Positions 42,179 through 50,862 of a stretch of 64,000 bases of DNA are shown here, in pieces. Each line of letters opens with the position of its first letter. Position 1 is the first letter of the stretch. The notes below the pieces were generated by a model, which saw nothing but the letters and a program-made list of their open reading frames with translations, searched no databases and was not told where the DNA came from. This stretch comes from a virus. The position numbers and the translations under genes are program-made. Location of the stretch: the IMG/VR virus record IMGVR_UViG_3300021490_000002, positions 1 through 64,000 of that record; one strand, written 5' to 3'.

Positions 42179-43223
42179 AGAAGTATTCGTATTTTGTGCT
42201 ACAATATTTATGTATGTTCTACTATCCCCACATATACTAATTTCTACTGGAAATCGTAATTTAGTAAACAAAAAAGTTGTTATAGTTTCATCTTATAATC
42301 CATTCAATGTATGTTATAGGCCACAAATGCTTGGAATTATAGATTGCCTACGAGATAAACATTATATAAGAGACGATGAAGTTGTTCAAATATACTATTT
42401 AAGAGCGAAAACTAAAAATATTAATCCCGCAGATATTAGTGATGTTGCTGATGATATTGTAAAAAACATAATCGAAAACTTTCCTAATCTAAGTTTTGTG
42501 GTTACCGTAGATGATATTGCTTTTAACTATGTTGGTATTAGGCTGGCAAATATAGGTTATAAAGTTATATTCAGTGGATTAAATCTTCCACTGACTTTTT
42601 ACAAAAGTAGATTAAACAACAACGCCGAGGTGGCTGGAGTAGAGGAAATAATAAGACTAGAAAAACTTTGGGACCTTTTAGATTTGGCTGCATTGACGCC
42701 AAAGACTTATTATGTTGTCACAAGTTCCTGCACTTTTATGTCATATACCGAAAAGGCCTTGATTGATACCCTATCAAACGAATTTAATAAACGAGGTATT
42801 TCAAACATCCAAACTATTTCCTTCCCAGATACAACATCTTTGACTGATTTTATTCAGAAACTACAAAAAGAGGAATTTTCAGTAATTTTTATAACTGCTC
42901 AGCGATTATACGACCCTCCCACTAGAAGACTTGTAAGTATGGAAAAGATAGTTAAGATTGTTACAAGTTTAAATATGCGTCATTTGGAAGTAGTATTCAA
43001 CTTACTCTTAAGCAAAGAGTACAATGCAGCTATTTCTACCTCTGTTAATTTTTATAATATGGGCATGTTAGCTGGGAATATCCTGATAAATTTTCAGTCT
43101 GGCAAAATAAAACAACCAGAGGTACGTCTTGGCTGTAATGTGTCACGCTTAGAAGCGTTGGGGTTGTTTTATAAAATATTTTCAAATAAAGATATAAGGG
43201 AGAGGATAGATGAACTTTATTAA
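42168..43223 (+). CDS. Periplasmic substrate-binding protein (ABC_sub_bind-like)
   Basis: A 351-residue protein. Residues 1-27 are a signal peptide or N-terminal anchor (VFVFCATIFMYVLLSPHIL). The rest matches the ABC transporter substrate-binding family PF04392: VVIVSSYNPF, MLGIIDCLRDKHYI, YLRAKTKNINPADIS, IIENFPNLSFVVTVDDIAF, KVIFSGLNLPLTFYKS, later FLITAQ-type strands and VVFNLLLSKEYNAAIST. Two alpha/beta lobes are evident. No permease or ATPase gene is nearby. Its start overlaps the upstream gene and its end overlaps a membrane protein gene, so it is not a passive insertion. An 8-bp hairpin is at 42571-42578/42587-42594. Function in a phage is unknown. Confidence 0.65.
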   Translation: MRHKEVFVFCATIFMYVLLSPHILISTGNRNLVNKKVVIVSSYNPFNVCYRPQMLGIIDCLRDKHYIRDDEVVQIYYLRAKTKNINPADISDVADDIVKNIIENFPNLSFVVTVDDIAFNYVGIRLANIGYKVIFSGLNLPLTFYKSRLNNNAEVAGVEEIIRLEKLWDLLDLAALTPKTYYVVTSSCTFMSYTEKALIDTLSNEFNKRGISNIQTISFPDTTSLTDFIQKLQKEEFSVIFITAQRLYDPPTRRLVSMEKIVKIVTSLNMRHLEVVFNLLLSKEYNAAISTSVNFYNMGMLAGNILINFQSGKIKQPEVRLGCNVSRLEALGLFYKIFSNKDIRERIDELY

Positions 43224-43533
43224 AAACTACATACTATCGGATTACTCAATTATTCTCCAGGGATTGGTTATACTTATTATTTTATTGTTTCTCTCAGGAC
43301 GTGTCGTATCTTCGGTGAAAAAAGATACTATAACTTACTTGCAAAGTATGTCTGTAAAAGGTAAAGGGGTAGTAAATGTTTACAAGAATGTGAGAGAGAT
43401 AGTGATTGAAGGTTCTAATGTAGGGCAGAATTCCCAGTCCTTCGTTTTCCCAAAAAGTCGTTGGGTGACTATCAAAGCGAAAAAAGATGTTACTACAGAT
43501 GAGGAGCAAATTCTAATAATTGAATTAAAATAA
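43210..43533 (+). CDS. One-pass membrane protein, layout like 37448
   Basis: A 107-residue protein with a transmembrane helix at about 12-32 (IILQGLVILIILLFLSG) followed by a small beta-rich domain (VKGKGVVNVYKNVREIVIEG, then SFVFPKSRWVTIKAKK). The FVFPKSRW turn corresponds to LLLPTTRW of the protein at 37448, so the two may be distant paralogues with an MscS-like beta domain. It overlaps the binding protein gene by 14 bp. Interaction with that protein at the inner membrane is a reasonable guess. Confidence 0.45.
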   Translation: MNFIKNYILSDYSIILQGLVILIILLFLSGRVVSSVKKDTITYLQSMSVKGKGVVNVYKNVREIVIEGSNVGQNSQSFVFPKSRWVTIKAKKDVTTDEEQILIIELK

Positions 43534-43554
43534 ATTTGCACTTTGGAGGGTTAA

Positions 43555-43827
43555 ATGCTTGACGTATTGAACTTATCTAACGTTACTCTTGTAGCTCTAA
43601 CCAAACTTCTTTTGATTTTTGCAGCAATTTGTGTCTTTGTTATCTATATACTGGGAAAGGGAGTAAGTTCGTTGGATAAACGAATGGAAAATATCGAGGA
43701 AACATTGTCTCAGTTATCTCCCGCTATTACTGAAATAAACATAATACTTTCTGCTCTACTTAAGATTTCTAACATAGAAAAAAGTAGTTTGATTAAAAAT
43801 AAAAAGGAGGTAGATGATGTCAACTAA
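43555..43827 (+). CDS. Small membrane protein with coiled coil
   Basis: A 90-residue protein with GGAGG upstream. A transmembrane helix spans about residues 15-33 (LLLIFAAICVFVIYILG), and a predicted coiled coil follows (VSSLDKRMENIEETLSQLS). The C-terminus is basic. Such a layout is common in spanin-like, holin-like and tail-anchored phage proteins. It overlaps the next gene by 11-14 bp. Confidence 0.5.
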   Translation: MLDVLNLSNVTLVALTKLLLIFAAICVFVIYILGKGVSSLDKRMENIEETLSQLSPAITEINIILSALLKISNIEKSSLIKNKKEVDDVN

Positions 43828-44119
43828 GGGAGGAGATAAGGCTGTAGGCGGTTCTGGCGGTGCTGGTAATATGTCTGCATTTGGATGGATTTCGATGGGC
43901 GTAACCTTATTGACTGTAGTGTTTGCGTTATTTTCTAAGGGCCATAATGATAAGACCGAAACGGCAGATGTTTCTGTAGAAATTACTCCGCCCCATACGG
44001 ATTCGCAACCTCTGCCCAGAACTTACGGTACGTGTAAGGTTAGGGCTAACACAGTTTGGTGGGGAAATCTTGTGATTAAAGACAGTACTATGGACGAAAT
44101 AAACAAACGCTACTACTAG
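43817..44119 (+). CDS. N-terminal piece of tail hub, membrane-helix containing
   Basis: Two adjacent ATGs (43814, 43817) follow AAGGAGGT; the second gives better spacing. The product of about 100 residues has a Gly-rich start, a hydrophobic helix (FGWISMGVTLLTVVFALF) and then PLPRTYGTCKVRANTVWWGN, which matches the (y)G...v.gn.iw.g signature at the start of hub/host-specificity proteins (GTA gp15, lambda gpJ type). The remainder of the hub seems to be encoded by the following genes, so the hub looks split into separate polypeptides. Confidence 0.5.
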   Translation: MSTKGGDKAVGGSGGAGNMSAFGWISMGVTLLTVVFALFSKGHNDKTETADVSVEITPPHTDSQPLPRTYGTCKVRANTVWWGNLVIKDSTMDEINKRYY

Positions 44120-44131
44120 AGGAGATAGACT

Positions 44132-45439
44132 ATGCCTGCATTATCAACCGCTTTTACTGTAGTTAGCATAGCAGCCTCGCTAATTCTTCTAATGGGAGGA
44201 AAAAAGAAAGCTAAAAAGGCGAAGAATAAACCCGTAGGAAAGCGTATTTGGTCCGACCACTTACTTGCTTGTGCTTATTATTCTCCCAGAACTGTATGTC
44301 TATACTTTAATGTCATCTTAGTAACTGGTGATAGATTTTTATTTACAGACCCGATGCCTATGGCCGAATTCTGGGGACACGAATATGACATAGGGCACGC
44401 TATATACGATACAAGTACTAACGCATACACAAATGTGGGCATAGCAGATTGCTTCACCATAGAATACCCTGGTTCGTCTATGCCTGATAATTTCTTTGAT
44501 ACGCTAGATGAGTTGGAGCGAGCAAATAGAATACCAAAATTTAGTAGAGGTGACGGTGCAAACCCACAATATAAAACACATTCGTTAGGAGTCGCCACAT
44601 TTGCCGTCAATCAGGGATTTATGGGGGTTAATAACGGAGCTATTCCTGGCTACCAAGCGATACTAACAATAATTCCAGGAACAGTTTACTTACTCATGAA
44701 GTATGGGGAACCATTAGGTCTAGGAGACTCCTCATATTGGGTTCGGTTTAGGAAGTCTAATTATTGCGGAGATGTAGTAGATTTAAACCCTATCGCAATA
44801 GTTACAGATATCCTACTAGACTTGTATAGAGTAGAGGATATTGATTGGACGTCAGCAGCATCTATAGGAGGAAGATTAATCACAACATTTCCATATATGT
44901 GGTTTTCTCTTGCTTACAAAAATAACAGATATTCGGATGTTCTGGAAACCATGTCTAAAATAGCTCGTATAGCCGTGAATCTTTCTAGTGATGGAAAGAT
45001 TAGGTTTAAACTCCTGTATGACCCTTACGAGGACGTATCTTCTCTTCCAGTAGTAAGACTTGAACGCATGACGGACGTTACGATAGAAAAGCCATCAACA
45101 GATTCGTCAGATGTGATAAACGAATTTAAGGCAAGATACCTTGCTTGTCGTATTGATGAAGTATATGACGGAACTGGAGATGATGCTTACGAATACTTAT
45201 ATAATAGCGCTGCTGCCCCTCCAGTTGCGAATATGGCTCATGCGATGCTTATAGGAGCTAGAAAAAGACAATCTTTAAACCTAGATTACTTACATTGGAT
45301 AGACGATGTAAAGGCCTACCTGGAAGATATGCTTGACATATTCAGTAAACCAACAATTAGTGGGTCTATTAAAACTTCCTTCGCCTACAACTACTTAAAT
45401 GTAGGTGATGGGTTTACCATAGAAGTTCCTCTGGAGTAG
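44132..45439 (+). CDS. Tail hub protein (gpJ/GTA hub-like)
   Basis: A 435-residue protein with GGAG upstream. It begins with a hydrophobic stretch (AFTVVSIAASLILLMGG) and a basic patch. The central part follows a hub/gp27-like pattern: NPIAIVTDILLDLYRVEDID, then YSDVLETMSKIARIAVNLSS and DGKIRFKLLYDP, with the C-terminal NYLNVGDGFTIEV strand. The start-terminal helix resembles that of the preceding gene, as if each hub piece kept an anchor. It probably forms the conical tip with the 43817 and 45444 proteins. Confidence 0.6.
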   Translation: MPALSTAFTVVSIAASLILLMGGKKKAKKAKNKPVGKRIWSDHLLACAYYSPRTVCLYFNVILVTGDRFLFTDPMPMAEFWGHEYDIGHAIYDTSTNAYTNVGIADCFTIEYPGSSMPDNFFDTLDELERANRIPKFSRGDGANPQYKTHSLGVATFAVNQGFMGVNNGAIPGYQAILTIIPGTVYLLMKYGEPLGLGDSSYWVRFRKSNYCGDVVDLNPIAIVTDILLDLYRVEDIDWTSAASIGGRLITTFPYMWFSLAYKNNRYSDVLETMSKIARIAVNLSSDGKIRFKLLYDPYEDVSSLPVVRLERMTDVTIEKPSTDSSDVINEFKARYLACRIDEVYDGTGDDAYEYLYNSAAAPPVANMAHAMLIGARKRQSLNLDYLHWIDDVKAYLEDMLDIFSKPTISGSIKTSFAYNYLNVGDGFTIEVPLE

Positions 45440-45443
45440 AACT

Positions 45444-46814
45444 ATGAGCGAAAATTTATTAAAAATTTATGCAACTGTAATAAGTAAAACCATTAACGAG
45501 TATCCTAGCGAGACTATTGATATTGAATTTAAAGAGTATAGGGAGATTGCAGAACAAGGAGAATTATATATTCCTTCTGTTCCTCCTCTTCCAAGTCCTT
45601 TAGCTGAGGATAAACCCCTTCCCTTTTTGGTCGTTAAAACATCTCCCTTAATAACAGGCGTTTCCAACGTAATGTTCCCAGCGCATATTACAAGTGGTAC
45701 ATTTAACTCATTTTCAGTCTTTGAAAAGAATGAATATACAAACGACCCTGTTAACGCTGAGGCCATCGCATCTTACGGGTCTCCTGAAGCTACATTAATT
45801 GGAAAATTGGCGACGCCTGTAGATTTGAGGGAAAGTATCGACACCGTAGAAGTTACACTAGAGGGAGTAAGTAGTGAAAACGAAAGACTTCCTGAAGATT
45901 ATTACAATAGACTGGGGGAATTTTTTGAGGAAGATACCCTAACAAATTGGGTCTTACTTACAGATATTGACTACCCAGAAATAGGTGAAGACGAGGATTC
46001 TACTCCTGTTATCCATGCCTTTGGTATAGGATACTTATTCAGAGTATTTCGCAGCGTAATTTTATCTCCAGAAGAACCTATTAGAATCCAATTACAAGGT
46101 TTTCTTAATGTAGATGTCGGAGCGGACCGTTACTTAAAACTATTGGATATGGGAAAGTCAGTAGTATTTTTAAATAGTACTTCCACCGCCTCAAGCTACG
46201 GCATTACCCTTGCTCCAGTAACTAATGTTTTTTTCTGTGACCTTGCCCTTGTTGGTGTTGAATCTAATGTGATTGGGATAGCCTATTCTATGTTTTCTAC
46301 TGAAGGAAAAAAGACCGAAAACGATGGAATTGTACCTGCCGAATATTCGTCGTACCCCAAACCGTACATAACAGTGAATAGTGAGTTAAATCCTATTCCT
46401 GGAGGGACAGACACTTATTTGATAGTTAGAAGTGTAGATACACTTGACTTGAGGTTTTTTTATTATTCACCTAGAATGTTAGATAACTCACAAAATCCGT
46501 TGGATATAACGCCTTCTAACGGTATTGAACCGACCACTTCAATTAATGAAGTTGCATTACATGGTGTAACTGAAAATGTTAACGTGATTTTTAAGTTTAC
46601 TGCTGTCGCTCCAGATGGAACTCCTACGGGAGAAGTATATACTAAAGTATTCCAGATACAAACTATAGGGTATAGGATATCTATAGGTGAAATTATAGGG
46701 GCATTAGGAGGGGCTCCTAGATTCGACATTACGGCATATCCTGACCTTACAGGAAATTTATACTACACAACGTCAGAAAGTAATAAAGTGCATGTGGAGG
46801 TATCCGATGTATAA
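45444..46814 (+). CDS. Tail tip/hub protein
   Basis: A 456-residue beta-rich protein 4 bp after the hub gene, with GGAG upstream. It carries fibronectin-like or Ig-like strand patterns in its C-terminal half (DTYLIVRSVDTLDLRFFYY, NVNVIFKFTAVAPDG) but no certain domain. In lambda-type J proteins such domains follow the hub part in one chain, so this may be the continuation of the split hub. Its end overlaps the next gene. Confidence 0.5.
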   Translation: MSENLLKIYATVISKTINEYPSETIDIEFKEYREIAEQGELYIPSVPPLPSPLAEDKPLPFLVVKTSPLITGVSNVMFPAHITSGTFNSFSVFEKNEYTNDPVNAEAIASYGSPEATLIGKLATPVDLRESIDTVEVTLEGVSSENERLPEDYYNRLGEFFEEDTLTNWVLLTDIDYPEIGEDEDSTPVIHAFGIGYLFRVFRSVILSPEEPIRIQLQGFLNVDVGADRYLKLLDMGKSVVFLNSTSTASSYGITLAPVTNVFFCDLALVGVESNVIGIAYSMFSTEGKKTENDGIVPAEYSSYPKPYITVNSELNPIPGGTDTYLIVRSVDTLDLRFFYYSPRMLDNSQNPLDITPSNGIEPTTSINEVALHGVTENVNVIFKFTAVAPDGTPTGEVYTKVFQIQTIGYRISIGEIIGALGGAPRFDITAYPDLTGNLYYTTSESNKVHVEVSDV

Positions 46815-47154
46815 ATTTGCACTGGAAGACAAACCAGTTTTAAATAAAGACTTGATGTTTGTCAGATTAGTCAAAGTAGATAATTTTTTAGAGATTGAAC
46901 GCTTATACCAGGATAAAGTAATTTCCACAATTTTTCCTCCTTTATTTAATAACTATATTTTAGTGTTCGCAGAAAACGATAACTCAAAACTAAACGGAAT
47001 TGTGTTGTGGCTGGAGGGAAACGCAGGAAAAGCAAAGTTAGTAAAGCCAAGTAGTTTACCTGAAGAGCAACTACGTCTCTTGGCAAAAAATGCGTTGGGG
47101 TTGGCTTATAACACACCATATACATCTATAGACCTAAATCCATTAGAGAGGTAG
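46807..47154 (+). CDS. Hypothetical small protein
   Basis: A GTG at 46792 is possible, but the ATG at 46807 (MYKFALEDKPVLNKDL) has GGAGG 6 nt upstream and is preferred; 115 residues. It is a small alpha/beta protein with no recognised motif, overlapping the end of the tip gene by 8 bp. It is followed 3 bp later by the next gene. It may be a tip accessory or assembly factor. Confidence 0.45.
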   Translation: MYKFALEDKPVLNKDLMFVRLVKVDNFLEIERLYQDKVISTIFPPLFNNYILVFAENDNSKLNGIVLWLEGNAGKAKLVKPSSLPEEQLRLLAKNALGLAYNTPYTSIDLNPLER

Positions 47155-47157
47155 ATA

Positions 47158-47982
47158 ATGCTGAAAAAGATAGAATACGATACTGTTGGTTGGAATATGT
47201 TAATTCATTTAAATATGATGAATTATGTGTATAAGTACGGGTCAAATTTTTTTGCGACTGATAAGGTTATGGGAAATGTTGATGAAAAACGTGTGGTAAC
47301 TATAAATTCAGCAGGATTTCTAGCTTTATGTGAGCCTGACCAATATCCTGTTGGTGTGTGTACCTTATTGGAAGATGGATTAGCTTATGTTCAAATATTG
47401 GGAGAAGCTACGGTTGCTACTTCGACTGGAATAGATACAACTTTAATAGGAAAATACGCCTATGTAGATGACACAGGATATGTAAATGTATCTCAGTCTA
47501 TGTCAGACCTATACCCACCATATCGTATTATAGGAGTATGTACAGAAGTTATTAACGCAAGTACAATTAAGGTAGTATTAGAGGGACGAGCAAACCACCC
47601 CGCTTTGTTCCCAGAATATGTAACTCCAGCTACTTTATTTTACGAAGGGTCGTCTGACTCTCCTTTATATGTAGTAAAACTTACTGGTGAAGTTGACTTA
47701 GCGACGGGAAACGTAAACGTCGGAGACTATTTATATGAAGGAACTGAAGGAGTAAGCTCTACGGAAATCGTAGGTAATCGTCTATCTATTGAATTTATAC
47801 CTACATTTAGTTTTACTCCAGTATATTTGGCGTCACATTATCATTCAACACCATCAAGCATTAGTGTAAATTGCTCATCAACTGTTGCTGACATTTTCTT
47901 GTTTGATTTGAACGGTAATCCTTTAGACTGGTTAAGTGGAAGTGAAAATCCTAAAATATTTTTTCTAGCACACGGGGAGTAA
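47158..47982 (+). CDS. Tail-tip receptor-type protein 1
   Basis: A 274-residue protein. The N-terminus (VGWNMLIHLNMMNYVYKY) matches the WN.LI.LN opening common to short tip proteins. Residues 35-150 form a decoration-like beta domain (VVTINSAGFLALCEPDQYPVG, then TTLIGKYAYVDDTGYVNVS), and the C-terminus is another beta domain. The next gene has the same layout, so they are tandem paralogues. Receptor binding or tip plug roles are inferred. Confidence 0.5.
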   Translation: MLKKIEYDTVGWNMLIHLNMMNYVYKYGSNFFATDKVMGNVDEKRVVTINSAGFLALCEPDQYPVGVCTLLEDGLAYVQILGEATVATSTGIDTTLIGKYAYVDDTGYVNVSQSMSDLYPPYRIIGVCTEVINASTIKVVLEGRANHPALFPEYVTPATLFYEGSSDSPLYVVKLTGEVDLATGNVNVGDYLYEGTEGVSSTEIVGNRLSIEFIPTFSFTPVYLASHYHSTPSSISVNCSSTVADIFLFDLNGNPLDWLSGSENPKIFFLAHGE

Positions 47983-47986
47983 TGCA

Positions 47987-48880
47987 ATGTCCGCATATTT
48001 AATGTTTCACCCATCAACTTTACATTGGATAGATTCGGGAAATAAATTTTTCATAAACTTATTGAATGACAACTTTTTACTAATGTCAAAATATTTAACC
48101 CCCTACTGCATCTTTATTCCTAGTGTGGGGTCGGCACCTATAAAAATGCACGAGATAGCATATGCGGTTTTCTTTGAAAATATGACAAGACTGGCCTGTA
48201 GTAATGTGGATAATGGTTGTGGGATAGCAGGTGTTGTTGTAGGAAGAGATGAAGAGAGGAGACACCTATTGTTAAAGATGGGGGGAGTAGCCTATGTAAG
48301 ATACGTTGGAGAGGTCTCTCCAGGAGACTTGCTCGGCGTGGCTGGAACCAAAGCTATAAAAATCACAAGCCCTGTAGATAAACGCTATGTAGTCGGAACC
48401 TGTATTAAGGTTTTATCAAACTACAATTTGGCACTAGTAAGATTAAGAAATTTTGCTACACATACAGACTTAGTTAATGTGGATAGCTTCCTACTTCCAC
48501 CCCAGCTATTCGCTGGAGCAAGCTCTGGAAGTAGAACTGCAGTCTTCTTTGTGTATGCAAAATATACGGCTGCAGATAATTCCGTTCACATAATTTCCAC
48601 AACAGAAAAACAATTTACTGCTGACGGAAATGTAAGTGGTTTCACCAAACATCCTCTCCATCCAGATATTCTTCTTTCTGATATAAACGGCGATGAAATT
48701 GTATTATACTTAAAAACTTCCTTACATAAATCCTTCACAACCTTGCGTATGGAATCTACTCCACCCAGGTACAACATTAAGCAAATAGACGACACCGTGA
48801 TTCTTACACCAAAACCTGGAGCTAGTATAGCAGATTTAGATGATAAACCATTTACTATAACTATATGGGGGGTCTGCTGA
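47987..48880 (+). CDS. Tail-tip receptor-type protein 2
   Basis: A 297-residue protein starting MSAYLMFHPSTLHWIDSGN, with the same opening layout as the 47158 protein (W..... N..FL....), a middle beta domain with AGVVVGRDEERRHLLLKMGG and SPGDLLGVAGTK, and a C-terminal beta domain ending FTITIWGVC. The order of domains matches the neighbouring genes, suggesting duplication and divergence. The stop overlaps the next ATG (TGATG). Family not recognised. Confidence 0.5.
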   Translation: MSAYLMFHPSTLHWIDSGNKFFINLLNDNFLLMSKYLTPYCIFIPSVGSAPIKMHEIAYAVFFENMTRLACSNVDNGCGIAGVVVGRDEERRHLLLKMGGVAYVRYVGEVSPGDLLGVAGTKAIKITSPVDKRYVVGTCIKVLSNYNLALVRLRNFATHTDLVNVDSFLLPPQLFAGASSGSRTAVFFVYAKYTAADNSVHIISTTEKQFTADGNVSGFTKHPLHPDILLSDINGDEIVLYLKTSLHKSFTTLRMESTPPRYNIKQIDDTVILTPKPGASIADLDDKPFTITIWGVC

Positions 48881-49707
48881 TGACTTTATCTATGGAAAAG
48901 GAAAATGGCTTATGGCTTCCAACAGTTGATATATCTCTAACATATAATGTTGGCGAAAACATTGACTTAATTGCTTTCTTTCCAGAAGTGGATGATAATT
49001 TTGGCCATTTAAATACCATGAGCGGATTTGCAACCACAACATTGGGATTCATTCCAGATTATAGTATTCATAAAGGAATTAGATTAACGTCATATGGGAA
49101 CGAATTACACGATTCTAACAGTGACTTTCCTTGCTTTTATATAGGTTGTACCTGGAATTTCGACTTTACAGAAAGTAAACTTGTTCCTCCAGTAGTTCCT
49201 TTCGTTGGAAGGCTTGACATTCCTCTAAACCAGACATTTGATGATGGGAGGCTTGTCTATTATGTTGATGGTAACTTCACGGAGGAATCTGACGGAACTG
49301 AAGTAGCGGGATTGGTTTCCAAGGACCAACCTTTTGTATTCCCACTATCTTGTTTTATCTCTCTATTTGGGACCGCAGCTACCTCAAAACAGTTGTTTAG
49401 AGATAATGAACCTAGGCAGGTTATTTTCCTGCATTACGATAGTGAAAGCGGAACTGGAGGAGGTGTAGCTAACATAAGATATGACGCTATAGAAAATCGT
49501 CATGTGCTGGATATAAGTACTGACAAGGCCTTGTTTAAACCTCCAATAGTTTTTGCTCAAGTTACTGGTGGGGATTTAGGAACTGTTATGGTCCAAGAAA
49601 CAACAGTAGATTCTATCTATTTGAAAATTTATAAAACAGATGGTACTATAGATACCAACGATAATCCTCAAACCTTTACCTTATTCGGAGTAGGAAGCTA
49701 TGTATAA
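48880..49707 (+). CDS. Tail-tip receptor-type protein 3
   Basis: The ATG at 48880 overlaps the preceding stop and has GGGGG upstream; an ATG at 48865 is less likely. About 275 residues. It lacks the WN opening but ends with the same C-terminal beta domain type (IVFAQVTGGDLGTVMVQETT, then YLKIYKTDGTID and FTLFGVGSYV). It overlaps the spermidine-synthase-like gene by 8 bp. It may be a third member of the tip set. Confidence 0.45.
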   Translation: MTLSMEKENGLWLPTVDISLTYNVGENIDLIAFFPEVDDNFGHLNTMSGFATTTLGFIPDYSIHKGIRLTSYGNELHDSNSDFPCFYIGCTWNFDFTESKLVPPVVPFVGRLDIPLNQTFDDGRLVYYVDGNFTEESDGTEVAGLVSKDQPFVFPLSCFISLFGTAATSKQLFRDNEPRQVIFLHYDSESGTGGGVANIRYDAIENRHVLDISTDKALFKPPIVFAQVTGGDLGTVMVQETTVDSIYLKIYKTDGTIDTNDNPQTFTLFGVGSYV

Positions 49708-50437
49708 TATTTTAGCCTCAGAACAAAGTGAATACCAACATATAATGGTAATTGAATTTTCTGGAGAAAAAAGATTATATTTAGATAACATTTTTCAGAC
49801 ATCCTTGCCCAACGACGACTACTACGAAATCTTACTGGATGGCGCCGAGCCTTCTGATGATATTTTAATTCTTGGAGGAGGTGACCTTACTTCTGTCCCA
49901 GTACTTCGTAGAAAAGGAATACAGAATTATAAGATTGTTGAAATTGACGAAATGGTGATAAATGTGTGTAAAATTTTTTGTCCAGTAAGAGAGGAGCGGT
50001 ATAAAGATAAAATTGTAATTGGGGATGCATTTGAATACATACAAAGGGATGAATCGTATGATGTGATTGCTATTGATTTATTGGGTTTTGCAGATTTAAA
50101 TAAGTTATCTGATTTGTTGACATTAGAAGAATTTTTACGGAAAATTATTGACAGAACAAAAAAGTATTTTTCGGGTTTTATCGGATGTGGTATAAATGGA
50201 TTAACTGCAGGAATTATACTGCGTGATTGGATAAGTAAGATAAACAAAGTGAAGAAGTTTTTTCTTATGTGTGATGAAGCTGGACAGATATTTTTTACTG
50301 CACACATAAACCCGAATATAAAGATGAGTCCAGCTACATTAGCAAAAACAATCTTTTACCCAACTTGGATTAATATTCCAAAGGTGCTGACAAATAAAAG
50401 TTTAACCGATAAAATGGCCTACTGCTCGGCTATTTAA
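49700..50437 (+). CDS. Spermidine synthase-like methyltransferase-fold protein
   Basis: A 245-residue protein. It follows the polyamine aminopropyltransferase pattern: SEYQHIMVIEFSGEKRLYLDN, FQTSLPNDDYYEILLDGAEP, ILILGGGDLTSVPVLRRKGI, YKIVEIDEMVINVCKIF, IVIGDAFEYIQRDESYDVIAIDL. The nucleotide-binding GGGD is present but the usual GGGDG has L in place of the last G, and the catalytic DSTDP-type motif is reduced to IDLLGFADL. It may be an active variant with altered substrate or a catalytically changed relative. It lies between tail-tip and terminase genes and is translationally coupled upstream. Virus-encoded polyamine enzymes are known in other phages. Confidence 0.65.
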   Translation: MYNILASEQSEYQHIMVIEFSGEKRLYLDNIFQTSLPNDDYYEILLDGAEPSDDILILGGGDLTSVPVLRRKGIQNYKIVEIDEMVINVCKIFCPVREERYKDKIVIGDAFEYIQRDESYDVIAIDLLGFADLNKLSDLLTLEEFLRKIIDRTKKYFSGFIGCGINGLTAGIILRDWISKINKVKKFFLMCDEAGQIFFTAHINPNIKMSPATLAKTIFYPTWINIPKVLTNKSLTDKMAYCSAI

Positions 50438-50454
50438 TATAGAAGGGGTTGGAG

Positions 50455-50862
50455 ATGAGTGATAGTTACAACTTAGTTGACCCAACAGTTCCAGATATAT
50501 CTGCTGAGGATGTATCTTCCGAAAAGCCAGACGGTGTTTTAGATTTTTGCGTCCGTAACATTTCTTATGTAATCGGCAAGAATAGACAACTCATAGAAGA
50601 AGCTGAAGTTGGTTTTGATTCTTACATAGGTAAAAAACCTCATGTCGCTGCTCAATTTCAAAACAATATGTTAAAGGCCCTTCAACTAGAAGCTGATTTA
50701 GTAAAGCTACTTCTAACTATCCGAGAATATACAAGAAAAGAAACCAAAGAATCTGGAGAGGATAGTAAGTATGTAGATAATAGAAAAATTGTAATAAATT
50801 TAGATAGTAATTCCAGGAGGATGTTGGCTGATGTTATCAGCGGAAAATTCTCTCATAAGTAA
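50455..50862 (+). CDS. Terminase small subunit (candidate)
   Basis: The ATG at 50455 (MSDSYNLVDPTVPDI) follows AAGGGG; the TTG at 50449 is less likely. The product is 135 residues: an acidic N-terminus and then long helices (LDFCVRNISYVIGKNRQLIEEAE, and VAAQFQNNMLKALQLEADLVKLL). No clear HTH is seen. The call relies on size, helix content and the 32-bp overlap with TerL. An alternative is an unrelated packaging accessory. Confidence 0.5.
   Translation: MSDSYNLVDPTVPDISAEDVSSEKPDGVLDFCVRNISYVIGKNRQLIEEAEVGFDSYIGKKPHVAAQFQNNMLKALQLEADLVKLLLTIREYTRKETKESGEDSKYVDNRKIVINLDSNSRRMLADVISGKFSHK

Noticed and set aside
42168-43223. Complete ABC transporter operon carried by the phage
   Set aside because: Neither a permease nor an ATPase gene is adjacent; only the substrate-binding protein is present.
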